Assembly: GCA_018900995.1 (NCBI GenBank) | Contig: JAHIFH010000049.1 | Span: 1-32,869, forward strand | Source of the DNA: Patescibacteria group bacterium | GTDB lineage: Bacteria > Patescibacteriota > Microgenomatia > PFEM01 > JAHIFH01 | Reading direction: 5' to 3' | DNA length: 32,869 nucleotides | Shown: one piece after another, positions 6,665 to 15,740 of the stretch | Layout of the letters: the number at the start of each line of letters is the position of its first letter | Position numbering within the stretch: position 1 is the first letter of the stretch | Made by a program: the position numbers and the translations under genes | Notes under the pieces: model-generated | Databases searched by the model: none | What the model was told of the DNA's origin: nothing | What the model saw: the letters and a program-made list of their open reading frames with translations, nothing else

Positions 6665-9600
6665 TTCTTTTTTCTACTTTCCTCTTAGTAAAATCATATC
6701 CTAAATACCCCAAACAACCCAAAAGTGCCACTAAAGAAATTCCCAGGCCAACATAAAAAATGCGTTGGGGCCAAAATTCAATGACGAGTTCGTAATTTTC
6801 TTTACCATCACTATCTTCCGGTGTAACATACCAAGAATTGGCATAGCCATTGACCAAAAGGTGGCGCTCTTCAGGAATTGGTTTTTTATTCCAAGTCTCA
6901 AATGTATTTCTATCTAAAAAGATGTTTTTATGTATTCTTTCTTTTATCTCTCCATCAAAGTAACTCGCCACAATGTTTCCATATTGCTGATCACCGGTCA
7001 CTGACCACTGATCATTAACATACGCTTTCCAACCTTCATGAAAACTTTCAGAAAAAACCAAAGTGTAAGGCTCTCTTGCTCCCTCAATTTTAACTTTATA
7101 TTTTGTTGGGTTGATTTTTATGAAAGTAATTTTGGGCATCTGAGGTGATGGCTGATATTGGGTAGTGTGAAAGATAATCGTAGGCTCAAATACCCTCTCG
7201 ATCTTGACGTTAGTAAAATTAATTTTTGACTCTCCCCCCTCTTCTGTTTCTTCCCAATATCTAACCTCTTCTGGTTTGGCCCAAAAATAAAATTCAGCTT
7301 TCTCTGCTCCAAAAGTGGATTTAATGACTCTTTCAAAATGACCAGGTAGGTCGATACCAGTTGCCGACAATTTTTCCCAAAACCGCAATTCTCTTTTTCT
7401 GACACCAACGTCTTCAATAATAATTATTCCCGCCTCACCCCAAGCAGTAAAATAATCAAAAGAAATTTTGTAAGAGATATCTCCTTGATAATTTTCGATT
7501 GGCTTAAAGTAAACAATTGAGTCCTCAGGAAATGCTTGCTGTAGATTGGCGGAAGAAATTAATTTATCTCTCACAAAAAGACTCTCCGCCAAGTTGTCTT
7601 GCCAACTACTGTCGCCAAGTAAGTTGAAAATCTGTGGTTTAGTTAGTTTCAACTCTTGCTCTCCTTTTTCTAGCCTGAAACTTCCGCCAGAAATCCAATT
7701 ATCCTTTTCAGCAGGAAGGGGGATGGTTATCTTCTCACCAAGAAGGTCTAATTCTAATTGAGTCTCGCGGAAATACCGACTAAATTCCTCATTTTTAATT
7801 AACAACTGATAACTCCCTTCTTTAGGAATCTCAAAATTATAAGCACGTTCTGTAAAATCATATTTTGTTTTTAAGTGTTTGACCTTGTCTTGCAATTCCT
7901 TAAAAATAGCCTTGGCTTTCTCTATTCTCTCTTCGTCAAACTCCATCATTGATATCTTTTCCCAATGAGCTCCAAGGGAAGTTTCTGTGTTTAGGATATT
8001 TTGCTTAAGAGCCTTTTTATCCTGCCAATTATCTTCTCTTAACAAACCTAACGCCTCCTCCATTTTTTCCTTATATCTTATTAGAGTTTTATCCAAATCT
8101 ATATCTTTTTCCCATTTTTCTATCTCACTTATTCTTTTGCTAGCATAAAACAATTTTTTGTCCAAAAGCTCCTCTTTGTTATCTCTGGCTCTCCATTCAT
8201 AAAATTGCTCTTTTTTTAAAACCAAAGAATAAATCAAACCTCCTGGTTTCCAGCGGACATAAGGAAAAGCAATGTTTTCCGGGTGCAGCTCATTTTTTGC
8301 TAATTTCTTCTCGCTAATTACATTTTCTAGCTTAGCCTCTATAAAAAACTCATTCGCCTTCTTCATCAGTATTCTCTGTATCTCATCAGTGTTATCCGCA
8401 AGGAAAATCGCAGATCTGATACTCCAATTATCAAAACTCACAACATCAGATAAGCCCTCTATATTCCCATCCGAATAAATGATATTTTGAGAAGGGTAAA
8501 AATGGGAAAGAAACTTCTTATTTTCAAAAACTACGACCGAACCATCAACCAGAACTTCTTGAAATTTATCATCATTTTCCAATTTGTGATAAATCGTTTC
8601 CATAGGCGGCTTATTAGGATCGTCATAGGCATTAAGGCGAACAACAAGATATTTTATATTGGCTAAACTAAGGATATCGGCCAAATATGGGTTCTTATCC
8701 GCATAAATATTTCTTTGAATAGCTTCGGCAAAGTCACGTCCATATCCGGTTTCTCTATCAGTAACAGCAATCTGACCTGGCTTTCGAGCAAGTCCAGCGA
8801 ATAGATCCCAAATGGCTCCATAAGGGCCGGCAGTTTTGGGTTTATCCCGAAAAGCAACAACTCCTCCTCCTGTTGGTAACCAAAGAACCTTAAAATCGCC
8901 TTCCTCTTCGGCAAGCCACTCCTCTACCCTTTGGTACTCAGGCGAAAATTGGATCGTTTTTAGCCTGACATCTCTTTCTAATTTTGCTTCTTTTGCCAGA
9001 CCACCCGACCAAAATGGATATGAAGTCAGAATATTGGTACTAATAAATAAACTAATAAAGATAAAACTGACAATCTTGTTTTTTTTAAACCAATCATAAA
9101 GCGCGTCTAGGGTGAAAGCCAACAAGGCCGAATAGGCAAGGGCAGAGAGAATAAAATTGCGAGAATAATCACGGAATATCTGGCTGTAAGGAATAAAAAG
9201 CAGAAGTTGCCTTGCCCAAAAAATACCTAGGGGAACAAACGAGAGGATGGCAAAAAAAAGAATACGACGATTTTTATTTCTTAAGATAAGGGCTGAGTAA
9301 GCAAAAATGGGTAATAAAAAAGTAAAAACAACTAAACTGTGGGGGAGGGCTGTTTCAAACTGAAAGTTAAATACACTACCCCAAAGACGCAACATATCTA
9401 AGGAGTTAAGTCGAATGCCAAAACGAGCAAAATCGTATAAAGAGATGGAAGATTGGAGTGACGGCTCGAAAAGGAGGGGCATAATCCAATAAGAATTAAA
9501 CAAAAATGTGAGTAAAAAAACAAAACCTAAAAATTTGAGATAGTCCTTTAATGTTTCGCGAGAAGTGACGACAAAAATCGAGCTTAAGACAAAAACGATA

Positions 9601-10175
9601 GCAAACCAACTTAATGCTTGCAATTGAAACAATACCAAGGAGTAAATAAGAGCGGTTACTACTCCGTAGCCAACACTTCTTTGTTTGACTGTTTTTTCAA
9701 AAGTAATCAATCCAAGAGGCAAAAGCACAAATGAAAGCAAGAGATAAATCCAGCCCATAGATAAATAATTAAAAACAGGAGGGGTAGTCATATAAAAAAG
9801 CCCAGCTAGAAATGATGCTTGGGGCGTGCGTCTTAAGTAGCGGCAAAGACAATACAAGGAAAAACCAGGAGCGCTCAGAAGAAATATAGCCAAGCCTTTT
9901 GTTAACCACTCCCCACTGACTTGAAAAACAGAAAGAAGACCCAAAAAGAGACGAAACAAAGCATCATTCAGAGTAATAATATGACGACCCAAAAGGTCTC
10001 CTTCATTCGTCCAAGTCCAAAAGGCTCCCCGAAAGCCTTGATACATTTGAGCCGGGTTGATGGGAAGACCCCAATCACTACCGATAAGGACTCCAGGTGA
10101 GGGAAGAATTCCTCGAAGGAAGAAAATAGCAACAAAGAAGTAAAGTAAAAAAGCTATAATGTGTTCTTTTTTCAT
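6651..10175 (-). CDS. Large GT-C/YfhO-like membrane protein with long outer domain
   Basis: 1174 residues. The first ~370 residues hold about ten to twelve hydrophobic segments; the first outer loop contains GSDWGLPINPAQ, with an aspartate (D34) in the position of the GT-C catalytic acid. A long soluble part follows, including the NIKYLVV motif of YfhO-like proteins, a Lys/Glu-rich segment near residues 755-785 that looks like coiled coil, beta-rich sections, and a closing YTLVFSESFHEGWKAYV / HLLVNGYANSWYV signature before a single C-terminal membrane span (about 1138-1162). Probable role: transfer of a lipid-linked sugar to a surface glycan, in the manner of AftD-like arabinosyltransferases; the activity is inferred. 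ATGA overlap with the upstream GT2. A heptamer array is in frame at residues 1054-1063. Confidence 0.88.
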   Translation of the reverse strand: MKKEHIIAFLLYFFVAIFFLRGILPSPGVLIGSDWGLPINPAQMYQGFRGAFWTWTNEGDLLGRHIITLNDALFRLFLGLLSVFQVSGEWLTKGLAIFLLSAPGFSLYCLCRYLRRTPQASFLAGLFYMTTPPVFNYLSMGWIYLLLSFVLLPLGLITFEKTVKQRSVGYGVVTALIYSLVLFQLQALSWFAIVFVLSSIFVVTSRETLKDYLKFLGFVFLLTFLFNSYWIMPLLFEPSLQSSISLYDFARFGIRLNSLDMLRLWGSVFNFQFETALPHSLVVFTFLLPIFAYSALILRNKNRRILFFAILSFVPLGIFWARQLLLFIPYSQIFRDYSRNFILSALAYSALLAFTLDALYDWFKKNKIVSFIFISLFISTNILTSYPFWSGGLAKEAKLERDVRLKTIQFSPEYQRVEEWLAEEEGDFKVLWLPTGGGVVAFRDKPKTAGPYGAIWDLFAGLARKPGQIAVTDRETGYGRDFAEAIQRNIYADKNPYLADILSLANIKYLVVRLNAYDDPNKPPMETIYHKLENDDKFQEVLVDGSVVVFENKKFLSHFYPSQNIIYSDGNIEGLSDVVSFDNWSIRSAIFLADNTDEIQRILMKKANEFFIEAKLENVISEKKLAKNELHPENIAFPYVRWKPGGLIYSLVLKKEQFYEWRARDNKEELLDKKLFYASKRISEIEKWEKDIDLDKTLIRYKEKMEEALGLLREDNWQDKKALKQNILNTETSLGAHWEKISMMEFDEERIEKAKAIFKELQDKVKHLKTKYDFTERAYNFEIPKEGSYQLLIKNEEFSRYFRETQLELDLLGEKITIPLPAEKDNWISGGSFRLEKGEQELKLTKPQIFNLLGDSSWQDNLAESLFVRDKLISSANLQQAFPEDSIVYFKPIENYQGDISYKISFDYFTAWGEAGIIIIEDVGVRKRELRFWEKLSATGIDLPGHFERVIKSTFGAEKAEFYFWAKPEEVRYWEETEEGGESKINFTNVKIERVFEPTIIFHTTQYQPSPQMPKITFIKINPTKYKVKIEGAREPYTLVFSESFHEGWKAYVNDQWSVTGDQQYGNIVASYFDGEIKERIHKNIFLDRNTFETWNKKPIPEERHLLVNGYANSWYVTPEDSDGKENYELVIEFWPQRIFYVGLGISLVALLGCLGYLGYDFTKRKVEKRNEKN
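6989..7016 (-). repeat. Heptamer array (RGTGRYY-type), four units, in frame
   Basis: On the minus strand, in strict 7-nt phase: AATGATC, AGTGGTC, AGTGACC, GGTGATC. They encode residues 1054-1063 of the 1174-aa protein (NDQWSVTGDQ), in a loop between the conserved FHEGWKAYV and HLLVNGYANSWYV elements. The unit pattern matches the arrays at 2993-3027 and 3476-3503. Confidence 0.65.
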
Positions 10176-11209
10176 TCTAAAAATAATTTATAAGTTGCTA
10201 ACTTGAGGCTTTTTTTAAGCATCATTTTAAGAATTTCTTTGTCCCCAACTACTCTCATTTTTTGAATCCTCACCCGCTCTCTTAGTGTATCAGGAAGGTT
10301 AACTAAATTCCAAAGAAAGGCTTTAATAAGACCGAAAACCACTCTTGGTTGTCTTTTCAAGAAAAGAAAAAAACCCATTTCCATCGTTTCAATCACAAAA
10401 TATCTTGGTAAAATTAAAAAAAGATTTTTTGCTTCATAATTTTTAAGAAGAGTTCTTAAGCAATTCCTCTCGCTCCAAAACCTTCTCTGTGGGGTTTGAT
10501 AAATAACCCCTAACGTTGCTGAAACTTTATGATAAACGAAAGAGGCGGGATTAACCACTACCCGATACCCCAGAAGCTGTATTCGCCAAGAGAAATCAAT
10601 GTCATCACCAAGGGTAAAATATCTCCGGTCATATCCGCCAATTTTTTCAAATAGCTGGCGACGGATAATAAATGAACCCCCATAAGAAAAGGCAACATCT
10701 TTTTTCTTATCCCACTTTTTCCCTGTCTTCTGAACTCCTCTCGGCCAACCAAAACCATAAATATCCAAGTCTCCACCAACATTGTCAATTAGATATTTGC
10801 CTGTTTTTTTATCTTTTTCAAACCTTAAAAGTTTACTACTACAAATAGCAACCTTTTCATCCTCATCCAAAGTTTCGACTAAATACTTAAGGCAATTTTT
10901 GTCAGCTTTGATATCGTTACTCATAAAGACTATATACTTACTATCTGTATTTCTCGCAGCTACATTGCTACCTTCGGCAGTACCGTCGTTTCTTTCATTC
11001 TCTATCACCTTCACCCAGGGATATCTTTTTTTAATATAGTCAACGCTGCCGTCTGAAGAAGCATTATCAAGCACCCAAACCTGATAATCTCTGAATGTTT
11101 GTTTTTTTAAAGATGACAAGCAATCATCAAGAAATTGTTTGCCATTGTAGTTTAAGACAATCACAGCTGTCTTAGGTTTCCTTTCAGTTAGTGTCTTTTT
11201 TGTTCTCAT
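10172..11209 (-). CDS. Family 2 glycosyltransferase (rhamnosyltransferase-like)
   Basis: 345 residues. The GT-A core shows KTAVIVLNYNGKQFLDDCL, LDNASSDGS at about 47-55, ERNDGTAEGSNVAAR, the metal-site equivalent FMSNDI, and LGDDIDFSWRIQLLG on the acceptor side. This arrangement is that of the WbbL/RfbF-like rhamnosyl- and fucosyltransferases, which add deoxyhexoses to a lipid-linked glycan at the inner face of the membrane; the donor is not proven. A hydrophobic helix pair near residues 255-300 suggests membrane association. It follows the radical SAM gene by 26 nt, and its TGA overlaps the ATG of the 1174-aa gene. Confidence 0.93.
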   Translation of the reverse strand: MRTKKTLTERKPKTAVIVLNYNGKQFLDDCLSSLKKQTFRDYQVWVLDNASSDGSVDYIKKRYPWVKVIENERNDGTAEGSNVAARNTDSKYIVFMSNDIKADKNCLKYLVETLDEDEKVAICSSKLLRFEKDKKTGKYLIDNVGGDLDIYGFGWPRGVQKTGKKWDKKKDVAFSYGGSFIIRRQLFEKIGGYDRRYFTLGDDIDFSWRIQLLGYRVVVNPASFVYHKVSATLGVIYQTPQRRFWSERNCLRTLLKNYEAKNLFLILPRYFVIETMEMGFFLFLKRQPRVVFGLIKAFLWNLVNLPDTLRERVRIQKMRVVGDKEILKMMLKKSLKLATYKLFLE

Positions 11210-11235
11210 TTATGTAGCCAACAAATCCAGCCCAT

Positions 11236-12711
11236 CTATTCCATTCTAGAATAATGTCTTTTGTAAAAAAAATATAGCAACTTCCATTCGAATGCCAAAA
11301 AGTAAAAATCACGAGTCAATCTGAAATAGGCATCTTTATGGATGAGCTTTAGAAGCATATTGATAATTAAATTTCTATGAGTCGGGGCTGTGCTAAGGGA
11401 CGCAAAACTGGTTATCCAAACTAAAATTTTCACCATTTCTCTATGTTTTTTAGAAATCCAGGGGGCGATGAAGCTATGATATTCAAATTTTGCCCATTCC
11501 TCAAGACTCTTTGGATAGGTTATGCCGAGCTTAAGACAATCAGCTAGAATTGGTATTCCTGGCGAGATATTGAAACTAAACAATCTCACCCCCGAATTTT
11601 TATTTATCTTAATTATTTTTTTTATTATCTTTAATGTTTTAGCAAGATCATCCAATGTTTCTGTCGGAAAACCACTAATAAAAGTATAATCGGGAACTAT
11701 GCCATATTTAGAAACATTTTTGCAAGAATTTATAATATCTTCTATTTCTATGTGTTTTTTTATGTATTTTAAAATTCTTTTTGATCCTGATTCCGCCCCA
11801 AACAAAAGCCTAACACAATTACATTTTTTCAATAGCCTTAGAAAATCCTTGTCTTCTTTAGAAAAGAGATCGCATCGAGCAAATGCGTACCACTTAAAAT
11901 GATATCCATTTTTTAAATAGTTCTTTAAGAATTCTTTGCTTCTTTGGGGGCTAGTGAAGAAGTTATCATCCCAGAAAAATATTGATTTAGGGTTATACCT
12001 TTTTACAATTTTATCGGTATCCTGAAAAAAGCGCTCTTTAGAATAAAAGAGATACCTGCGGTGATAAAAAGTTGAAACAGAACAAAAGGTACACTCAAAA
12101 GGACAACCCCTACTTGAACAATAGATTATCTCATCTACAGGCTCTATTTTATAGCAATCGTAGTAGAGTTCATAATCAAAAAAGGGGAAATTATCTATTG
12201 GTTCTATTTCTCGAAGACAATTAACCTTAATTTTATCCTTTTTTTTATAAACCAGCCCTTTAATTTCACTTAATTTACTTTTATTATTCTCAATAGACTT
12301 TACTAATTCTAAAATTACATTTTCTCCCTGTCCCCTTATAACATAATCAACAAATTCGTTCTTGATGGTATTTTCGTAATCAAGCGTAGGATGAAAACCC
12401 CCCCAGCAAATCGGTATTTTTGGGTCTATCAGTTTAACTGCTCGGGAAAATTTTATACCATTATTGATTGGGTCTCCTGTCATGCAAGAAACCCCAACTA
12501 GCAAAGTTCCTTTCAATTCTTTTTTCAAATATTCTAATGTTTTTTTAGAATCAATATTGGGAATAAGCTTAACTTGGTAACCGTTTTTTTTAAGAACGGA
12601 AGAAAGGGCCAAGAGACCAAGATTAATAGGATCTGGATGTGAATGGGAAGCAAAAACTGGTCTATTTATACTGTTATAAAGAAGTATCTTATTTTTCTTT
12701 ATCTTTGCCAT
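11236..12711 (-). CDS. B12-binding-domain radical SAM protein
   Basis: 491 residues. An N-terminal cobalamin-binding-like Rossmann domain (about 1-150: NLGLLALSSVLKKNGYQVKL, CWGGFHPTL, YVIRGQGE) is followed by the radical SAM cluster motif GCPFECTFC with cysteines at 203, 207 and 210. Later strands include the SAM-binding GAESGSKRIL and FISGFPTET. The canonical cobalamin DxHxxG is not seen, as in many members. Class B radical SAM enzymes of this layout methylate unactivated carbon or phosphorus, or rearrange lipids and antibiotics. In this glycan cluster C-methylation of a sugar or lipid carrier is possible but unproven. The C-terminal ~120 residues are basic and aromatic, without a known motif. 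Confidence 0.92.
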   Translation of the reverse strand: MAKIKKNKILLYNSINRPVFASHSHPDPINLGLLALSSVLKKNGYQVKLIPNIDSKKTLEYLKKELKGTLLVGVSCMTGDPINNGIKFSRAVKLIDPKIPICWGGFHPTLDYENTIKNEFVDYVIRGQGENVILELVKSIENNKSKLSEIKGLVYKKKDKIKVNCLREIEPIDNFPFFDYELYYDCYKIEPVDEIIYCSSRGCPFECTFCSVSTFYHRRYLFYSKERFFQDTDKIVKRYNPKSIFFWDDNFFTSPQRSKEFLKNYLKNGYHFKWYAFARCDLFSKEDKDFLRLLKKCNCVRLLFGAESGSKRILKYIKKHIEIEDIINSCKNVSKYGIVPDYTFISGFPTETLDDLAKTLKIIKKIIKINKNSGVRLFSFNISPGIPILADCLKLGITYPKSLEEWAKFEYHSFIAPWISKKHREMVKILVWITSFASLSTAPTHRNLIINMLLKLIHKDAYFRLTRDFYFLAFEWKLLYFFYKRHYSRME

Positions 12712-12721
12712 ATTATAATTA

Positions 12722-13345
12722 TCAAATTTGAGCTACAATGATAAATTGAAAGGCAAATAGGGTTGGAAAAATTCTGACCCGGGAACCTAAACCGGTAGGT
12801 TCAATTTTTGTGATTTTAAATCCGGCTTCCTGAAACATTTTTTTGGCTGAGGAGAGAGTGAAAAAACGCAGGTGATCTCTCTTCAAGATTCCACTTTCCT
12901 GATAATCAAATCTGCCCAAAGCCAACTTTAGCCTGATTTCAATTCTGGCAACATTGGGAATCGAAGCGATAATCACGCCATCATCGGCAAGATATTTTTT
13001 CAATTTAATCAAGACCAAATCAGGTCTTTTAAGATGCTCTAAAATATCACTTAAGACGACAATATCAAAAAAATTTTGGGGGAAAGGCAATTTATCAATC
13101 AGCTCAACATCGTCATTGATTACCTTCTGACAATGCTTACTTGCCTTCTGGGCGGCTTTTTTGTCGATCTCAATGCCAAAGACCTGACATTTCTTTTTCA
13201 CTAATCTGGCGGCCAAGTACCCCGAGGCGCAACCAACATCTAATACTTTTTTTCCCGATTTGATTAAATTTAAAATCTTAACATTAGGGGAATGGGACGA
13301 AGGATCAAATTGATATTCTTCAAGATTTTCTTTTATTTCAAACAT
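12722..13345 (-). CDS. Class I SAM-dependent methyltransferase (paralogue of 15741-16370)
   Basis: 207 residues. Motif I is VLDVGCASGYLA at about 34-45, followed by VFGIEIDKKA, INDDVE and the LSDILEHLKRP segment. The second half carries the family-specific run SIPNVARIEIRLKL, GRFDYQESG and HLRFFT. The same second-half motifs are in the gene at 15741-16370, so the two are paralogues of one sub-family, presumably modifying related sugars. The ATG at 13345 lies 15 nt after the upstream stop and lacks a clear Shine-Dalgarno, so it probably depends on coupling. Substrate unknown. Confidence 0.92.
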   Translation of the reverse strand: MFEIKENLEEYQFDPSSHSPNVKILNLIKSGKKVLDVGCASGYLAARLVKKKCQVFGIEIDKKAAQKASKHCQKVINDDVELIDKLPFPQNFFDIVVLSDILEHLKRPDLVLIKLKKYLADDGVIIASIPNVARIEIRLKLALGRFDYQESGILKRDHLRFFTLSSAKKMFQEAGFKITKIEPTGLGSRVRIFPTLFAFQFIIVAQI

Positions 13346-13360
13346 TTTTTTAGCACACAG

Positions 13361-14041
13361 TTAATGTTTTTCGGCAGTGGCGATGAAATAATTGCAAAAA
13401 AAATCTAAAGGCGAGGGAATAAGCCCCAAAAATGAAGGGAGCTTTCTCACTCCTAAACCATAGCCCAAAATCTTAATATTTCCCCAACTATTCTTTTCAA
13501 AAAGAGTGAGAAGAGTTTTTTTGTCATACTCTCTTAAATGCTGATCTGTTCCAAAAATTGGATCAAAATTGCCTTCGCTGGGAAACTTCGGTTTTTTTAA
13601 AACCAGAGTTTTCATCCAAAAAGAAAGGCGATAAATATTAGGTGTGGCGATAATTATTTCCCCTTCTTTTTTTAGAACCCGCCAACACTCTTCTACCAAG
13701 CTAGATTCATCCAGAACATGCTCTATAACATCGGTAGAGATAACACAATCGAAAGTGTTATTTTCAAAGGGAAATTTTCCTTTAGAGATTTTTTTAAAGA
13801 CAACTCCTTTAGATAATGGTTTTTTGGCAATACCCTTTACTATATCGGCAGCAAAAACCTCTCTCCCCTTAGAAAGCATAAGGAAAGAGAGAAACCCATA
13901 CCCACAACCGACTTCAAGTATTTTTCCGGTTTTGGGAATTAAACTTAATAGTGTTTTTAACTTCTCCCTTTCGTAACGATCGTTCTCAAACAACCATTCT
14001 CTGTAATTAAATTCTTTTTGTATTATTTTATATTTTTTCAT
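13361..14041 (-). CDS. Class I SAM-dependent methyltransferase
   Basis: 226 residues from the ATG at 14041. A longer reading begins at a TTG; the ATG is preferred because it overlaps the upstream stop as ATGA, the dominant junction in this cluster. Motif I is ILEVGCGYGFLS at about 41-52. FAADIVKG ends strand 2, and DCVISTDVIEHV plus VLKKEGEIIIATPN follow, typical of the Methyltransf_11/UbiG-like fold. A tail with GTDQHLREYDKKTLLTLFEK resembles methyltransferases that act in O-antigen and capsule clusters. Substrate not determined. Confidence 0.9.
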   Translation of the reverse strand: MKKYKIIQKEFNYREWLFENDRYEREKLKTLLSLIPKTGKILEVGCGYGFLSFLMLSKGREVFAADIVKGIAKKPLSKGVVFKKISKGKFPFENNTFDCVISTDVIEHVLDESSLVEECWRVLKKEGEIIIATPNIYRLSFWMKTLVLKKPKFPSEGNFDPIFGTDQHLREYDKKTLLTLFEKNSWGNIKILGYGLGVRKLPSFLGLIPSPLDFFCNYFIATAEKH

Positions 14042-14775
14042 TTCTGATAGAAAGCGCCAATATTTAGACAAATAAAGGGGGCTAATTTACTTTCTTCTAT
14101 TTTAGCAAAGACCTTCCTCCACCAGAAATCAAACACATTAGGCAGACGACCAAGAAAAGCTGAGCCTCGACCATAAAAACGAATTGGCTTGACTTTTAGT
14201 AAACCGGCAATTTTTTTCAGGTCGGCTAAAGCATACTCTGTCTCCCAACCAAAAGGATGGCTATCATGTCTTATTTTCAGATGTTTAACAATAGTGTAGA
14301 GATTATATTTCTGAGGAACATCAACAATTAAAAATCTACCTTTTTTCAACACTCTTAGTTGTTCTTTAAGGACAGGAATGGGATCTTTAAAATGCTCAAC
14401 CAAACCGACCGAGAAAACAAGATCGAAGAAATCGTCTCTGATTGGAATTTGGCGGCAGTCGGCAATGATTCCTTTAACCTCAACATTTTCTTTTTTTGCT
14501 AATTGCTGACAAACTCTTAATGCTTCTTTGGAGAAGTCTAAGGCAAAACACTCTCCCCCCGATTTTGCCAAAGTGATGCAATCACTACCTGAACCGGCTC
14601 CAACTTCCAGAATTTTTTTGCCGGCAACTTTCCCACCAAATAGGTTAATTATCTCATCAGTAACTTTTATATTTGGTTTATAAAAAATATTTTCACCAAA
14701 TTGTTGCCAAAGGCGATTCCAGCGATCGATTTCTCTTTCCACAACACACTCCGTGTTAAATTGTTTGTTTGCCAT
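14038..14775 (-). CDS. Class I SAM-dependent methyltransferase
   Basis: 245 residues from the ATG at 14775. A longer frame starts at a TTG and would overlap the GT2 by more than 50 nt; the ATG has a GAGG 8 nt upstream, so it is the better start. It overlaps the GT2 end by 20 nt. Motif I is KILEVGAGSGSDCI at about 54-67. FALDFSKEAL, IADCRQIPI, VFSVGLVEHFKDP and VLKKGRFLIVDVPQ complete the core. The C-terminal half, with HPFGWETEYALADLKKI, resembles methyltransferases from surface glycan loci. The target sugar is unknown. Confidence 0.9.
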   Translation of the reverse strand: MANKQFNTECVVEREIDRWNRLWQQFGENIFYKPNIKVTDEIINLFGGKVAGKKILEVGAGSGSDCITLAKSGGECFALDFSKEALRVCQQLAKKENVEVKGIIADCRQIPIRDDFFDLVFSVGLVEHFKDPIPVLKEQLRVLKKGRFLIVDVPQKYNLYTIVKHLKIRHDSHPFGWETEYALADLKKIAGLLKVKPIRFYGRGSAFLGRLPNVFDFWWRKVFAKIEESKLAPFICLNIGAFYQK

Positions 14776-15721
14776 ACATAAAACCTCGTATTGAGTAGAC
14801 AAAACTAACAAATAATAAATAAATATTCAGAAAAGGGAGTATTAAAATTCTGGGGTTTTTGTAATCACTCAGGTAAACGCTCTTCGTATACAAAAAGGAG
14901 TAGATGATAATTAAAAATATCGAAATAGTCCTTATATGGGGAAACAGAAGAGAAATAACTAATAATTCTCTAAAAAAGAGACTTACAAACTCCCGAACAC
15001 CAGCAAAACCATATCTTCTGAATAATGCTCCTTGGGACGCTGAATATTGGGCTTGCTTGTAAACTATGCTCTTAAAGCTAAAGTTAGGGTCCAGGGTATG
15101 TATATGTATTATGCCAGCTTTTGTCTTAACTATTTTTCCTTTTTTTCGCAATTTGTGGACAATATCACCATCCTCGCCAGCTCTAAAAAACGTCTTCCCG
15201 TCGAACATTCCCACCTTTTCTAAAGCTGATTTTCTGAAACAATCGAACTTACCATCAAGTCCGCAGAATCTCTTCTCGACTAACCTAGAGAAGAAACATT
15301 TCTGCCAAAAATTATACTTCTTCCAAACATTGCGCGGGTGGTCTACACAATGGTAAGAAGCCACAACATTATCATTATTCCAAAAAGGCCCAACTAAACG
15401 CTCTAAGGCATGCTTTCGTAAAACTACATCCCCATGTAGTGTGACAACTAGATCACCGCTACATATTTTTATCCCGTCATTGTAAGAAGCAGATAAACCG
15501 CGACTTTTGCTATGGTTTATAATCTTGTGGCTAACCGGTCTTTCGGAAAGAAAAGCCTCAACCAAAGCAAGAGATCTATCTGTTGAAGCATCATTAACAA
15601 CTATTAACTCGTCAAACTGAGTGTTTTGATTAAATAAACTTTTCAGTGTCTTTAATATAGTAGTTTCCCCGTTGTAGAGAGGAATCACCACTGAAATTCT
15701 CAATCGTCTATGATCTAACAT
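14756..15721 (-). CDS. Family 2 glycosyltransferase, membrane-anchored
   Basis: 321 residues from the ATG at 15721 (a GTG nine bases earlier is possible). The GT-A domain has RISVVIPLYNGETTILKTL, VNDASTDRS, GLSASYNDGI, the metal-site TLHGDV and RAGEDGDIVHKLRKKG. After about residue 225 there are two to three hydrophobic segments (LLVISLLFPHIRTISIFLIII and FLNIYLLFVSFVYSI), so the enzyme is held at the inner face of the membrane. It is the only transferase within a block of five methyltransferases, which suggests it adds the sugar that these enzymes decorate. It starts 19 nt after the upstream methyltransferase stop. Confidence 0.92.
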   Translation of the reverse strand: MLDHRRLRISVVIPLYNGETTILKTLKSLFNQNTQFDELIVVNDASTDRSLALVEAFLSERPVSHKIINHSKSRGLSASYNDGIKICSGDLVVTLHGDVVLRKHALERLVGPFWNNDNVVASYHCVDHPRNVWKKYNFWQKCFFSRLVEKRFCGLDGKFDCFRKSALEKVGMFDGKTFFRAGEDGDIVHKLRKKGKIVKTKAGIIHIHTLDPNFSFKSIVYKQAQYSASQGALFRRYGFAGVREFVSLFFRELLVISLLFPHIRTISIFLIIIYSFLYTKSVYLSDYKNPRILILPFLNIYLLFVSFVYSIRGFMYGKQTI

Positions 15722-15740
15722 TCCTGTCACTTTTCTTGTC

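Noticed and set aside
13644..13976. Plus-strand open frame of 110 codons
   Set aside because: Opposite a methyltransferase with intact motifs; no protein family features.
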